Shown here: positions 28,977 to 40,865 of the stretch, in pieces | Layout of the letters: each line of letters begins with the position of its first letter | How positions within the stretch are numbered: the first letter of the stretch is position 1 | Origin: Rotaria sp. Silwood1 | Taxonomy: Eukaryota; Rotifera; Eurotatoria; Philodinida; Philodinidae | DNA length: 64,000 bases | Assembly: GCA_905250075.1 (NCBI GenBank) | Contig: CAJNOP010000131.1 | Span: 416,707-480,706 of the forward strand | Direction of reading: 5' to 3' | Made by a program: the position numbers and the translations under genes | The notes under the pieces: model-generated | The model's input: the letters and a program-made list of their open reading frames with translations, nothing else | Databases searched by the model: none | What the model was told of the DNA's origin: nothing

Positions 28977-30290
28977 ATTTGTAAGCAAACTTTTAACACA
29001 AAAAAAAAATCACCAACTTAGCAGGAATTTGCTATTTTTTGCACAACTAGCAGTAGTTTTTCTAAAATAGTTAAAAGCGTTTGATAGTATATCCAGAATC
29101 TCTATAATGCCCCTGCCCCCTCCGCTACGTAAAAAAATGATGTTTAGCTCAATGTTTGGAGCAGCTGGTCTGCAGTTCGAATCCGACAACGTTCACCGAG
29201 TGGATGTCGTTATAGCGCAATGCAGCGGTAGGTTATTTTATCTCAGTCGACACAGGAAGAATCACAGTACACAAACGAGTATGACTTTGTTTATTACTTT
29301 TCTAATATTTTAGTAACTATACTTACAGTATGCAAAGATGACAAGGCTTTTTGTTCTTATAATATTTCTGTTTGTACAGCGTTGCTGAGAGCCAGAGGGC
29401 AAGATCAAAATCGAGTTGAATCTGAATAATTATGTTTAACTTCATTGGTGGACTAGATTAATTTCCTCAGATGTGGGGTGACGGTGAGGGAGTAAGTAGA
29501 AATAGGCCGTTCCATGACAAACAAATGTGTGGGTGTGGGCTGTATTGTGGGGTATGAGTGTGAATTCTGAGTGTGTGATGCAGATGAGGACGTTAGTAAG
29601 AGCCTCGTCTTCATCTGCAGCTACGCTCACACCCACATCTACACTCCACACCCGCACACCAACACCCATTTTTCAAAGTCATTGGTAAATAGCAAGAAAT
29701 AAGTTTAGATAAATTGCAAATATTATTGACAACGATTTGAGAATCTGTTTCATCATTTAGTACGTGGCAATTATAGAAATACAAACGTGTGAGATTATTA
29801 AGATGTTGATAGTGATTTATTATATTCGTCATTATTTTATATGAACAGAGACAACTTAGACTAAATAATCATAATTGATTAAATCAATTAAATGATAACA
29901 TATAAGAAAAGAATGGATTAATTTGTTTTGGAATGTCTTCTGCATTTGAATGATGAATGGTTGCTTTTAGTCACAAAAGATATAGTTGTGATAAGCTTTT
30001 CTAATTAATTTGTATGTGAAAATGAAATGAGTAAAGTTCAGTTGCTTTGTTTTGTGAAGAAATGCTTAGGCAGTAATGGCCAGCCTTCACTCCTTTTCCA
30101 CATAGTTATGAACAAAACGAGGTAAAAATTGTATCAAACTCACTATAGAATGTTGTCTTCAGATAATGTATCCGACTCAAACAATGATAAATGGCAGAAT
30201 GTTAACAACACACTAGCACCTTTTCATCTCTGTACATATTGTCATAATAGTAGTCTAGGCAGTTGTCGAGAGAATTGAATTCCGCCGGTA
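28977..30290. other. Non-genic stretch
   Basis: No gene is recognised. It holds the long fold-back at 29526-29669. Just after the PrpF stop, TAGCA-GGAATT-TGCTA-TTTTTT (about 29019-29040) resembles a weak bacterial terminator hairpin but is too short to rely on. Confidence 0.45.
29526..29669. repeat. Long telomere-like fold-back with a hairpin core
   Basis: The G arm holds GTGTGGGTGTGGGC and GTGGGGTATGAGTGTG; the C arm holds GCTCACACCCACATCTACAC and CCACACCCGCACACC. The core folds on itself: GCAGATGAGGACG pairs with CGTCTTCATCTGC with one mismatch. G-rich sequence (GATGTGGGGTGACGG) also lies just upstream near 29470. Confidence 0.8.
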
Positions 30291-30343
30291 TTGGGTGTGG
30301 GCTTTATTCTCTTCTAAACCCGTACTCACACCCACACCCTCAA
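30291..30343. repeat. Telomere-like fold-back sharing its core with another copy
   Basis: TTGGGTGTGGGC on the left pairs with CTCACACCCACACCCTCAA on the right. The core TTTATTCTCTTCTAAACCC (19 nt) is the exact reverse complement of the core at 20357-20380. The element ends 17 bp from the stop codon of the GH13 gene. Confidence 0.85.
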
Positions 30344-30359
30344 TTTATTTTATTATCGT

Positions 30360-33106
30360 TCAATCAGATCCAATAATAACTGATGAATATCCATTTAAAT
30401 TAAATTCACCATTATTCATAATTTGATTTTCATTTTGTGTGGAAAAAATGATTTTTCCTTTATTTTGCCGATAAATTTCTGGTATTGTAATGCATTGTCT
30501 TCGAGATCCAATATTATGTGCAATAAATATGAATTTATTATTATATTCTCTTTCAAAAAGACATAAACAGCGAATTTTTGTCATAATAGGTCTCAATGAA
30601 CCAAAACATAATATATCCGATTGACAACGAATATGAATTAACTTTTTATAATGATTAACAAGTGAATTTGAATCTTCAAGCTGTTTATCAAGTGGAATAC
30701 AACCATTACTAATTTTTGTATATAGTGGTTCAAGCCATGTTGTTTGTCCTGGACAATTAGTTGATGACCAAAGAAAAGGTTCTCGACGATATTTATCATG
30801 GGGTTTCATACCTAACATTCCAATTTCTTCACCGTAATAAATAAAAGGAAGACCAGGTAGCGTAAGAAGAAGTGCAGCAGCCATTTTAGCTTTTGATAAA
30901 TTATTATTAAATACAGACATAACTCGATTTTGATCATGATTGGAAAGAAAAATAGCATCAATTACTTCTTGTTTATCACTTTCTTTTATGTATGTATTTA
31001 ATATTTTCATATAAGATTTAAGCATTAATGAACCATTACCTTCATTTAATATACAAGATATGAGTAAATCAGCTAATTCAAAATTAAACATGGAATCAAG
31101 TGAACGAAGATATGGAGCTATTCGTGTTGATAAATCCCATACTTCACCAATTAAATATACAGAAGGATTAATACGAGACATTTCATTACGAAATTTCGCC
31201 CACCAAGCAATGTTGGATTTAAGACGAGGAGGCTTATAAAAATATTTTGCTGCATCAAGACGAAATCCATCAACACCTAATTCAAGCCATCTGCGACCAA
31301 TATGAAACATTTCATCTTGAACATATTCGCAATCATAATTTAAATCAGGCATACGTGGATCAAAGAGAGCATAATATGTATTTGTTCTTATTTGTTCAGG
31401 TTTTAAATTTGTTAATGACTCGTCATGTATAATTGATAATTTTGATGTCACTCGATCATCTACGTAATATATATTTATGTCATTGATTATTCAAAAACTA
31501 ATATAGGATAAAACAATTTTTAAAAATATATCGAGAATCATTTCTCCATAATAGAATAAGAAATTGAATCACAAAATCGTAGATTCTCATTTCTTGATCA
31601 GGTCTCAACTATCTGATGATTTGATTTGATTTTGGCAAACGATAAATAATTCGAGTAAATCTCGTCTTTGGTTTGTTGTGTATTAGATTTTGATTAAAGT
31701 GTAATCACTAGAAAGTAACTTCCACGGAATGTCGAATTTGTTTAAATGTTTTTTATTTGAAAAAAATCAAGTCTATATACGAAATTTGTTTATCAAGGGT
31801 GTAGCTTATATGTCATCAGGAATATTTTTCAATTGATCTCAGAGAAATGTTTTTGTTCGTAAGCCAAACTGATTATATTCTTAGGAGTCATTGCATAAGA
31901 GCCACGACTGACCCTATCCAGAGGTCAATTTAAAAATATTCGAAAGAACTTAGTATCTCTGTCGACAAACATCGAATAAGGCTGGAAATTCGATTGTATC
32001 CCTAAAAAATGCACTGTAGGAAGCGTGAGAGATTTTACACGTATCTAAGATTTTAATTGAGTGCCTACTATGCCCATGAGTCGTTGCTTCCCCGCAAGGA
32101 TTCTTAAACAGACCAATGCGATATGTTTTCGATTGACACTTGAAAGAACACCATATTAATCTTCTAACAGAGAACATATTCTGATGACTATATTAGTAAA
32201 AAAACCCTGTTTAATCTTCCAAGTCTATCTATGCCAATGTACCACCCAATCACAAGGACAGATGACTAGACGCTGTTGAATAAGATCTCGTAGAGGTACG
32301 GTTTTAAAGTTTTCTAACTCTAACCTGAAGTATTTTACAGATCATCTACAAATTAAACACTGAAGTCATTACAGAATCAGATTCTGGCGCATATTTTGTA
32401 TATCGCATTTAATATTTCTTTTTTAGCTATTTATGCTGTAGGCTTTGTTTTTGAAGCGGTCAGATATCTCATGACACAGAAATAAATCCCAAAGATACTT
32501 CAATTATACGCATATCTGAAGAAAGATCTGTTCTATTCTACCTTTATTAACCGCACTAGTTGTTTTGGATTTTTTCTCAAATTCTTCCCAATCAAAATGT
32601 TCACTTTCTGGTCCAACTTTATGCCATAAGCCAGTTAAATTAGCATCTGGTGTATCAAAAGCATGTAAACCTAGTTTTTTCACTCTTTCACTATCCATCC
32701 ATATATAATAATCACGATATGGATTTGTGACTGAATTTAATTGAGCTTGTTTAAACCATAGATGATCATAACTTGTATGATTAGCAACAAGATCAAGGAT
32801 TAATAGTATACCACGTTCATGACATTCATTAACTAAATGACAAAAATCATCTATTGTTCCATAATCAGGATGAATATTCATGTAATCTTCTACATCATAT
32901 TTATGATAAGTTTTAGCCGGATGAATAGGCATAAGCCATATTAATGTGATACCCAAATCCGATAGATAATTTAGCTTTTGACGAAGACCATTTAAATCAC
33001 CAATACCATCTCCATTAGAATCGAAAAATGATTGAACAAATATTTCATATCCAACTCCATGTAAACCTCGTCGAACTAGTTCTGACGTTAGACGTTTTAT
33101 TGACAT
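30360..33106 (-). CDS. GH13 alpha-amylase/oligo-glucosidase family enzyme, likely bacterial origin, 2 exons
   Basis: Exon 1 (32542-33106) and exon 2 (30360-31459) join in frame (AAG-donor GTAGAA; acceptor ACGTAG) to 554 residues, the usual size for this family. The N-terminus YEIFVQSFFDSNGDGIGDL and the conserved LMPIHP and DLVANH open the (beta/alpha)8 barrel. The catalytic set is complete: nucleophile Asp in GFRLDAAK, acid/base Glu in IGEVWD, and transition-state Asp in LSNHDQNR. LPFIYYGEEIGM and a C-terminal beta domain follow. It should hydrolyse alpha-1,4 or alpha-1,6 glucans, but the substrate cannot be set. There is no signal peptide, so a cytosolic enzyme is expected. The sequence style is that of bacterial amylases, suggesting transfer followed by gain of an intron. 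The single intron is 1082 bp, unusually long here. Confidence 0.92.
31460..32541 (-). other. 1.1-kb intron of the GH13 gene
   Basis: The intron is inferred from a frame-preserving GT-AG pair. It contains a minus-strand ATG frame (31950-32177, 75 codons, four cysteines, two arginine-rich patches) that is richer in GC than the rest of the intron. I recognise no family. It could be the remains of an insertion that created or enlarged the intron, or chance. Confidence 0.45.
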
Positions 33107-36100
33107 TTGATATTAAAAAAACAATCTTAAAATTGAGGGAAAGAAAAATAAATATATCGACCGCTATTTTTCTTCAGTATTCATTGACAAAGTAAATTTT
33201 TTTGTTTAAAAAATATAATCATCTTTAAAAAGAAAGATTTTAGCAAGATTTGTTTCGGCTTGAGGGTAGCTACGATTCGTTATGTGTGCAAAGAGAAAGA
33301 ATACGAATAATAGACTTATTAAACCCAAACCTATCTCCTTTTTCTTAGAGATATTCTCGTTTCTCAGGAGCTTCGGAAAAAAAAGAGTTCAACTAGTCCT
33401 GGAAGAAAAACATTTCACAAATCGACTTTGAATAATAAATGTTTCCATAGTAAAAGATAATATGAATAGCCAAAATTGTTCGAACTCAGGTAGAAATAAA
33501 TAATAATAATAAATAATCGTTTCTTAATCATTGGAAAAAGCATCCAATAAAAGATTTTCAAAAGATGTCACTCAATTCAGGAAAACAAATAATTCTATGA
33601 AAATTTTGTACCAATTATTTTCGAAACATATGGATCAAATTTTAAACGAGACTTCTCTTATATAATATTCACGATAAATGTTTGATATGTTGTTTTTATT
33701 AAACAATTTTTCGATCAATACACTCTTTATTGCTAGTTTTGGCTTCTATTGAAACTGGACGAAGGAAGATCTTCGGCTATCACTTTAGTTTTGATTATAA
33801 GTACACTCGGATAATATTAAGAGTGAATGCCTGAAAAAATCAGAAACCATCGATAGAGGGACATCTCGAAATTGACTTTTCTTTTTGATATGATATAGAG
33901 GACAGTCAGTTATGTGCTTCTTGAAATTTTCAGCACGATTAGCCGAATATAAATTATTTTTGATTCAAACTAATTTTCTCACCAGATTGATGTTTAAGAG
34001 AACATCTATATGACCATCAAAAAGTTGAAGCGCTCGTCAAAATCTTTTTTTTTAATTAAATATTCTTATCTTGTACAGTATCATCCAAAACAGCTAAATT
34101 AAGATTTTTAGCACATTCGATTGGGCTAGCGGAAAGTTAGCCAATTTTATTGTCGAGCACTCAAGAGGTTATTTTGATAGATATGAGTAACTATTATTTC
34201 TATGAGACGCTGTACGTAAGCCATGATCACCGTCGCTCCATCAATGTCTTTGACTTGGCTCATATTTTTATAGTACGTAGCCACATGTCAATTAGGAATA
34301 AGCTGAAAATTACAGCCAAAACTGATGAGCAGTTCTAGAGATACAGGAAATACAATTATAGAGCTTAGAACTTATTTCGAGTACTTTGCAGGGTGGATGG
34401 GTGCTCTCTAAGAAAATTCGTTTTCTCGAACACTCACACATGGTTTCCAATTTTGTTACTATCTGAAATCTTTTAAAGATTTCCGAACCAGGTTTTCCGA
34501 ACAAAAGGAAACCCAAAAAATTCAATCTACTGATGTCTCACATCTCACATTGGAAATGCATTAAAAGTTTTCGAACACGGGTTTCCGAAAATTTGTTAAC
34601 TGGAAAAAGCCGATAAACTGATATGATGTTGAGAACATTCTTAAGAGATAAATGACAACAATCATTTTTTTTTCATTCATAAGAGCGAACTCACTATTTT
34701 ATTGATGAATTGTAAGCATAAACAAGTTGTAATGTTCACTTAAAACCAGACGCTTCTGAAGTTCTCACTCTCTATCGCTTTCAAAAGGCACGGTAGCTAT
34801 TTTTAATCGTTACATCATACTTTTGCTAACATAAAAAAAATTGAAACCAACCGAAAAATATCACTATAACGTAAGATTAGTTTGAAAGTAGAACATGCTT
34901 TCAGATTTAGAAAAACATTCGATGCAAATTAAGAACGAGCCGTTTTTGAATATATAAGCATTGTTTGATTCACTAAATATCTTTAAAATTGATAGAAAAC
35001 AATGATCAGGAAAGAAAATTCAAGCAAAAAAACGCTTGTTTAAGAAGCATTTGGATGGTAATCATGAGTTTTTCATGAGCATTTGAAAAGTTTGTGAAAC
35101 TTCGAAAAACTTTCAGAAGGTCAGACAAAGACTCGAAAACCGATGTTGGTTCTTCATGATACCTTGTTCAGATTTAGTATTTTCAGACACCTGTCGATAA
35201 TCAAAAAGCTATTTTCGCATCTCCCTTCGGCTCTCAACTTGGATTTTCCTGATCCATAAGTTTCCTACAATACCGTAGCAGTTCCCAAGTATTGAATCAA
35301 ATTTCCGATAGCAAGAAAAAGGTCTTTCAGAACAACTTCAGAGCGTCAACATCGAAAATTTAGAAAATCTAAGGGCTTTCGACCTTTCGGAAACCGAGAA
35401 AGTGTTCTGAAAAACGTTTGTGAGTGTGGGTGTAGGTGTAATCTTTTCTCCATGAATGCAGAGCTGCACTCACACTCACATCCACCCACCCACATCCCGC
35501 AAAATATAGTTATAAATTTCTCAAACTCAGAGAAAGATCCCTGTAAATTTTCTTCAAAATGAGAAAAATTTCATTAGAAAACTTCGTCAAGGTAAGAGAA
35601 AGCTGGCGTCCAAGTTTTTATAAACAGTAGAAAACTTCGTCTCTCATCTCAACAAGCATGTAGTCCTTTTTTACTCCATTCTTGCATCTTGCACCTTGTC
35701 ATTTTTGAGTTTCTCTCCACAACCATAAAAGGCTTTTTTCTTTCGTCATGGGTTTCGATTCAGTTATTTTTCGTTGTCTTCTAATCTAAAATAGCGCATA
35801 GGTTCCACTTGTTCGGTGTCTTATTACGTTCTTTTTGCTTAATTTCTACTCTGACTAGGTTCTTTATATGGGATTGTAAAGCATAAGATTGAATACTTGG
35901 CGTAACTGCGCCATTCTTTCACTTCCGTTGTTATTCATCATCAAGGTTATAGCAGAGTCTAAAATCAGATCAAACTAGTGATCGAGTTGATTTCCAATTC
36001 TACTGTCTCGATTTGACTCACTAAACTTCTCATTATTCACGGATAAGCCAGATGAATCAAGTTCAATTCATTAATAGCATCCGGCTCTCAGCAGCTGCAG

Positions 36101-36256
36101 AATGTCTACCAAGCAGAATTCAGAGTTTTGTAGACTTCTACTTTTTTAAATTTTTTTAAAAGAGCTGATTATTATACACCAGAATTCCGTATTTGCTATT
36201 ATAATTCTGAATGGAGCTCTATGTTCCAAAAGGCAAAGTTTATAGAAGATGACGAT
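33107..36256. other. Non-genic stretch
   Basis: No gene is recognised in 3.1 kb. Short motifs such as TTTCCGAA recur near 34480-34600 without a clear unit. One fold-back lies at 35419-35499, and a very weak G-rich/C-rich pair lies near 34391-34440. Confidence 0.45.
35419..35499. repeat. Telomere-like fold-back element
   Basis: The left arm TGTGAGTGTGGGTGTAGGTG and the right arm CACTCACACTCACATCCACC, followed by CACCCACATCCC, are separated by about 27 bp. Confidence 0.75.
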
Positions 36257-36412
36257 TAAAGGGTGTGGGTGGGTGTGGATGTGAGTGTGGGTATGAATGT
36301 GGACATTGGTGTGAGATGTGGCTGTTTAAATGTCACTCATCTCGACACCCACACAGACATCAATGTACAAACGCTTCGTACATCCACATCCACACTCTAT
36401 ACTCATACCCTT
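36257..36412. repeat. Long compound telomere-like fold-back
   Basis: The left half starts AAAGGGTGTGGGTGGGTGTG and goes on through several GTGTGGGTATG-like units. The right half has CGACACCCACACAGAC, then CATCCACATCCACACTC, and ends ATACCCTTAA. The two outer ends are near mirror images. It looks like two nested elements. Confidence 0.75.
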
Positions 36413-36893
36413 AACGTTTTCCAAAGAGTAGCGACTGCTATTTACAATGATAAACGTATGATAAGTGAAAATTGCGCACTATTCAATTCTTGTCTTCGAT
36501 TGTTTGATGACGAACAGTAACCATACAAGTACGTTAATTTATACGGCACAGGCGCGATATTCATACTTTGTAACTGTCTCACATGTTATACAATATTCAG
36601 GTTTGATATAATATGTGCTGTACTTGTTTTCAGAAACACTGCAAGTCAAATTTCAATCAGTCAGCAACAAACAGTGGAAAAATTTCCTCTCTAGAAGGAA
36701 AACATCTCTTTTGCATTTTGCTTTCATACTTTTTTGTTATTCAAAAAGTCAAACCGAAAGTATATTCATTGTTTCTAGATGACATTCACAATAATATCAT
36801 GTAATTAGCGATTTTATTTATTAATGTGCAATACAGAATTCAGTCTTCTTTTCCTTTTGTAAAAGCAATTGGATCAGTAAGCCATCGGTCGAT

Positions 36894-37366
36894 TTAATCA
36901 AGGCCGCGCTGACTGAGTTCATTACGCATCTGAAGTCCAGCACAAAATGGACAACAGAGAACGACACAGTAATCATTGCAAGAATCACCCTGATAAATAG
37001 AAAACAATATTTCAATTCTATGCTATCTGTTTCTAGAATAACTCACTTTGATTCGCAAAATGGACCGAACTTTCATGCGATACATAGCAAGCGCATTTGG
37101 AACGCACCAACACGATAAACAAGATTCATCAATCTTGCCTGCCAGCGACAAAACAAAACAAGGCCAACACCAATATGCGTAGCAACCTAGGAAATGCATC
37201 AAAAGAAAGACTAATGAGTAATCTGTACAAAAATTATCTCACATTGTTTAATGTCACCACAACAATCACATAAGCCTACTCTCCATTCATCGGTGAATTC
37301 ATGAAACGGCTTGTTAGTGGCTGGCTGTACTATAACAACGGCAGTCTGATTAGTGTACCTTGCCAT
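36894..37366 (-). CDS. PLAC8/cornifelin family cysteine-rich protein, 3 short exons
   Basis: Exons on the minus strand are 37243-37366, 37047-37186 and 36894-36989, with 56-57 bp introns. They encode 119 residues, the normal PLAC8 length. The exons are too short to stand out as open frames, but they join in frame and give the family pattern. That pattern is WRVGLCDCCGD, CCYAYWCWPCFVLSLAGK, ESCLSCWCVPNALAMYRMK, and finally NDYCVVLCCPFCAGLQMRNE with LSQRG and a stop. PLAC8 proteins are small membrane-associated proteins linked to metal handling, cell size or lipid droplets; the role here is unknown. The two Cys-rich hydrophobic stretches would lie in or on a membrane. The start is the only ATG ahead of the conserved part. 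Confidence 0.9.
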
Positions 37367-37399
37367 AATATTGACGATATTATAGACTAAAGCAAACTA

Positions 37400-37422
37400 G
37401 TATATATATATATATATATAAA
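37400..37422. repeat. (TA)n microsatellite
   Basis: About eleven TA units lie just upstream of the PLAC8 start codon. It may be part of its promoter region or simply a microsatellite. Confidence 0.7.
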
Positions 37423-40400
37423 GTATAGAACGTAATGTGTTGCTAAATATAACAATTTCTTTCTGAATTAGTTGCTACAACAAGAAGAAAAAGAATCACG
37501 GGCGCTTTTATCAAATCAGGTTGCCACAACACGATGTTAATTTATGTTTTTTTGTTTGCTGTCAGCAAACAAACACAAGAAGAAGATAAAAATGTCCTAT
37601 TGTTTTACTCTGATGTAAGTCAGAATGCATAGCTACGGTCAATATTCTTTTTGTAATGTACGTCTTATGAAAAAGCACGTTAGTGAGAAAGCAGAAACTT
37701 CGATATGAATTACTTTTACATGACAAGAAGGTAAAAAAGTGCCTTATGAGAAGTTTCGCGATAGTGTCATTGAAACAAGAAAAGTTCCATATTATATTTA
37801 GAAAACTTGCACAGCAGCTTTCGTTACATATCGTTAGTAAGAAAGCTGAAGAGCCTTCGCACTGCGTCCCAAACACACGCACCATGTTGTATGGGAGTGT
37901 CATGAAACCTGTAAGTGATGTTACGAAAAATGTTCTTGTTAATCATAATTACACCACGGTATCTTCCAGGTAGAAGAAAACGAGAGTATCCTTGAGGACA
38001 CAGGTATTTGTAAGCATGGATTTAGATGTGAATCTGCATGTCGATGTATGAGTACGTGTTATAATATAGATTTCGCATTCAACCTATATAATAACGCTCA
38101 TGTACGTGTGCAAATTTTTCGCAAGCAATCATCAATGAATTTAGCACGCAAAGGTTTGAATTATTTAGTGGTGAAAAAGAAAGTAATAGGGTTAGCGAAG
38201 TCGGTATGCTGCTGTTCTATTGAAATACTTTCTGAATGTCGGTGAACATGAAAAACTTCAAAAATACAGTGGTTCTTCGAAAAAATCATCAATAATATAC
38301 GAATACCAAGAAAAAGTATAATCGTGGCTTCTGCTAATGAAACTATCGCTAGTACTGTATCAAATAGTTTTTTTCCTTCAGGCTTGTCCCTTTTCATTGA
38401 CTACTTTTGACATTTGCATGTAAAACCAAGGTACAACTGTACCGATCTAAAATGTAAAATATGACCAGCAGGCACTCCCTAATGTATCGATTCATTCCAT
38501 TTTTTTCTAAACATACAGACGTCAACGTGACGCTTTTGTTATAATATATTTCTATGATGTTAGCAATTCTTTATCGAACGTGTCATTAGAATATGCTGTA
38601 ACTGATAACCGTCACTTAATTGTAGCAAGAAACTGTTTGTCATAGAAAGAAGATAATCATTCTTTTTATTTATATCAATATTATAATAGTATAATAGGTG
38701 GGCCAAAATAAATTGTACTGTATATTTTTCTTTTTTTTTTGTTTTCTTTGTCTGCATGAGAAACATCCATTTATATATTACAAGATAGAAACACTTGCAC
38801 GCTCCGCAAAACCGTTGACTTTGTTTTTCAAATAAGTTTTCTTTCTTTGTGCCTTATAAAAAATATTTACATATACTGAATCATTCAACTGCAATTTCCT
38901 AATTTCAGCTGACATTTATCCAGTAGTTACAACTTTCACTTATCACGGCCAATGCTGAAAGTAAATAGTTTAACATGAATAGATAGAGAATTTCATACAC
39001 AACCCCTTCATAATCTTTTCAAGACTCGCAATGTTGTTTCTCAGGAGAAAAGATTCGAAACTGGCAGCAGTCGTGATTTTCAGGTGCACTTTGGATTATC
39101 ATGTTGTCATTAGCCAGGCTTGTACTGTCAAAAATCTATATTATGCTATGAAATATAGAATCCAACTCTGCACAAATTGATACAACTGAGGAATAGAACA
39201 GTGAAAAAACTTTGGTTCTCTCCAAATGAAGAAGAACTATCACCTAGGTTTACCAGAAAAAAGGCATTTTCATCATTTTTGAAGTTTTTCCTTCGAAGCT
39301 CTTTCTCTAAAATATTTTCTCTAAAATTTTGAAACATACAACGAAATGTGCAGACTTTTACAGAAAATTTTGTAACATATTTTAAATTTCACTATAGCCA
39401 TTATTCAAAAAAATCAGCACATTTTTCGTCCTTTTAGTGTCTCAGGTATATTATCCAATAGATAGCAGTCTTTTTAAGGCCCTCCGCCACACCTCACAAC
39501 AGTATCTACGTGGCAAATCTTAAATTATAACGAGTTTTCACTATATGTGTGATCGCTGATATCTGATTTTTAGTGAAGATATAAGATCTTTAGTTGCGGG
39601 TACAATTCACCAATTCCCATCGAAACACATATAACTAATACTAGTCTTATACAAAATTCATAGCAACCAGTAAAAACATCGATATCAAAGATTGTGTTTG
39701 ATCTAAAGCTTTGAAATACTTCTTGAAAACAAATATTCACACCTTTAGTTTCATATACAATTTCCAAACAACAGCAGATAAGCTGATATGAATTTTTCAG
39801 GGGGAGGGGAGAGGGGGTGCATAGCTTTCACACAGTATCAGAAGGCATACATCGGTTATTTACTTTTATTTATAATTTCGAAACAATACCAGATAAACTG
39901 TTATCAAGTTTTCGGAGGTGTATAGTTATCACATAGGGTGTTGGTGTGGGTTTGGATTGTGAATAGATTGGAACTATTTAACAAACGTACCAACACCCAC
40001 ATCACAAGGCCACTCATAATCTGTACCGCCCATCGGTACCTAAACCAAAATCCTTACTTAACTAAGGGTTAAGCATTCTTATATGATCAAACACACTTTG
40101 TAAAGATGAAAGACATGCAGATGATTTGAAACACTAGTCAATGAGAGCAACACCTATCGCAAACTGTAAATCAATACAGGTGGAGTCAGTTGTTTTATTA
40201 CTCGCATACCATCGAAGTATGATAACCAAATGTTTTTGATTTTTAAAAGCTTTTTTCTTTGAATATCAATATAGTTCGATTTATGTATAAGTATATTGAA
40301 CGAATTTTTATATGATATAAAATTTATTATGTTTTAATAACAGCGAAAAGATACGCAATTCACAATGTGTAAAGAAAGACTCGAAAATGACAGAATTTAC

Positions 40401-40567
40401 ATTTGCAGAAAAATTGCAAAAGTAAATTCTATATAGACTAACTTTATGTTGGATGTTACTGACATTATGCAAATTACATTAGCACTATTTAATAGTGACA
40501 CATACAATACCATCGAATGTTTTTTCGTTCTTTGTATAGTGTACATATAGGCTGTTTTAAACTAGCG
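37423..40567. other. Non-genic stretch
   Basis: Open frames at 37562-37903 (-) and 37683-37973 (+) overlap on opposite strands, and neither has a recognisable motif. One fold-back lies at 39934-40007. I support no gene here. Confidence 0.45.
39934..40007. repeat. Telomere-like fold-back element
   Basis: The left arm AGGGTGTTGGTGTGGGTTTG and the right arm TACCAACACCCACATCAC flank about 35 bp of AT-rich core. Confidence 0.7.
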
Positions 40568-40600
40568 AGGGTGTGGGCGTGGATGTGGGTGTGGGTGTAG
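40568..40600 (+). repeat. Telomere-like G arm without its C arm
   Basis: GAGGGTGTGGGCGTGGATG and GGTGTGGGTGTAG form a good G arm. No C-rich arm follows; a CAAGTC-type repeat begins about 13 bp later instead. Confidence 0.75.
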
Positions 40601-40611
40601 CAGAGATAGGC

Positions 40612-40822
40612 AAGTCAAGTCAAAAATGACTTAAGTCAAAGTCAAGTCAAGTCATTTTTGACTTGTTTACTTGACTTGCAAAATTTCTTGATGACTTGCG
40701 ACTTGACTTTGACTTGTCAACGAAAATTTTTTTATGACTCATGACTTGACTTGACTTTCATTTTTCATTTTTTGACTTGATTTGACTTGTGATTTGACAG
40801 AAAATACAAGTCAAGTCAGACA
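40612..40822. repeat. CAAGT/ACTTG inverted satellite-like repeat
   Basis: The stretch begins with CAAGTCAAGTC units, changes to TGACTTGACTT units after about 50 bp, and ends with CAAGTCAAGTCAG. It is therefore a fold-back of a 5-6 bp unit with interspersed AAAATTTTT patches. It lies between the lone telomere-like G arm and the receptor gene with the assembly gap. Confidence 0.8.
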
Positions 40823-40865
40823 TTCTGTGCAACTTATATACATATTATATTCGCATTATATACAA

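Noticed and set aside
29019-29040. TAGCA-GGAATT-TGCTA followed by a T run after the PrpF stop, like a bacterial terminator carried along with the gene.
   Set aside because: A 5-bp AT-containing stem plus T run is common by chance in DNA this AT-rich.
29160-29240. GCAGTTCGAATCCGAC resembles a tRNA T-arm.
   Set aside because: The flanking bases do not form the T stem and no acceptor, D or anticodon arm can be found on either strand.
31950-32177. 75-codon frame inside the GH13 intron considered as a nested gene.
   Set aside because: No family resemblance or splice context; kept only as a note on the intron.
37562-37973. Overlapping open frames on both strands (113 and 96 codons).
   Set aside because: Neither shows a domain, a signal peptide or conserved residues, and mutual shadows are common at this length.
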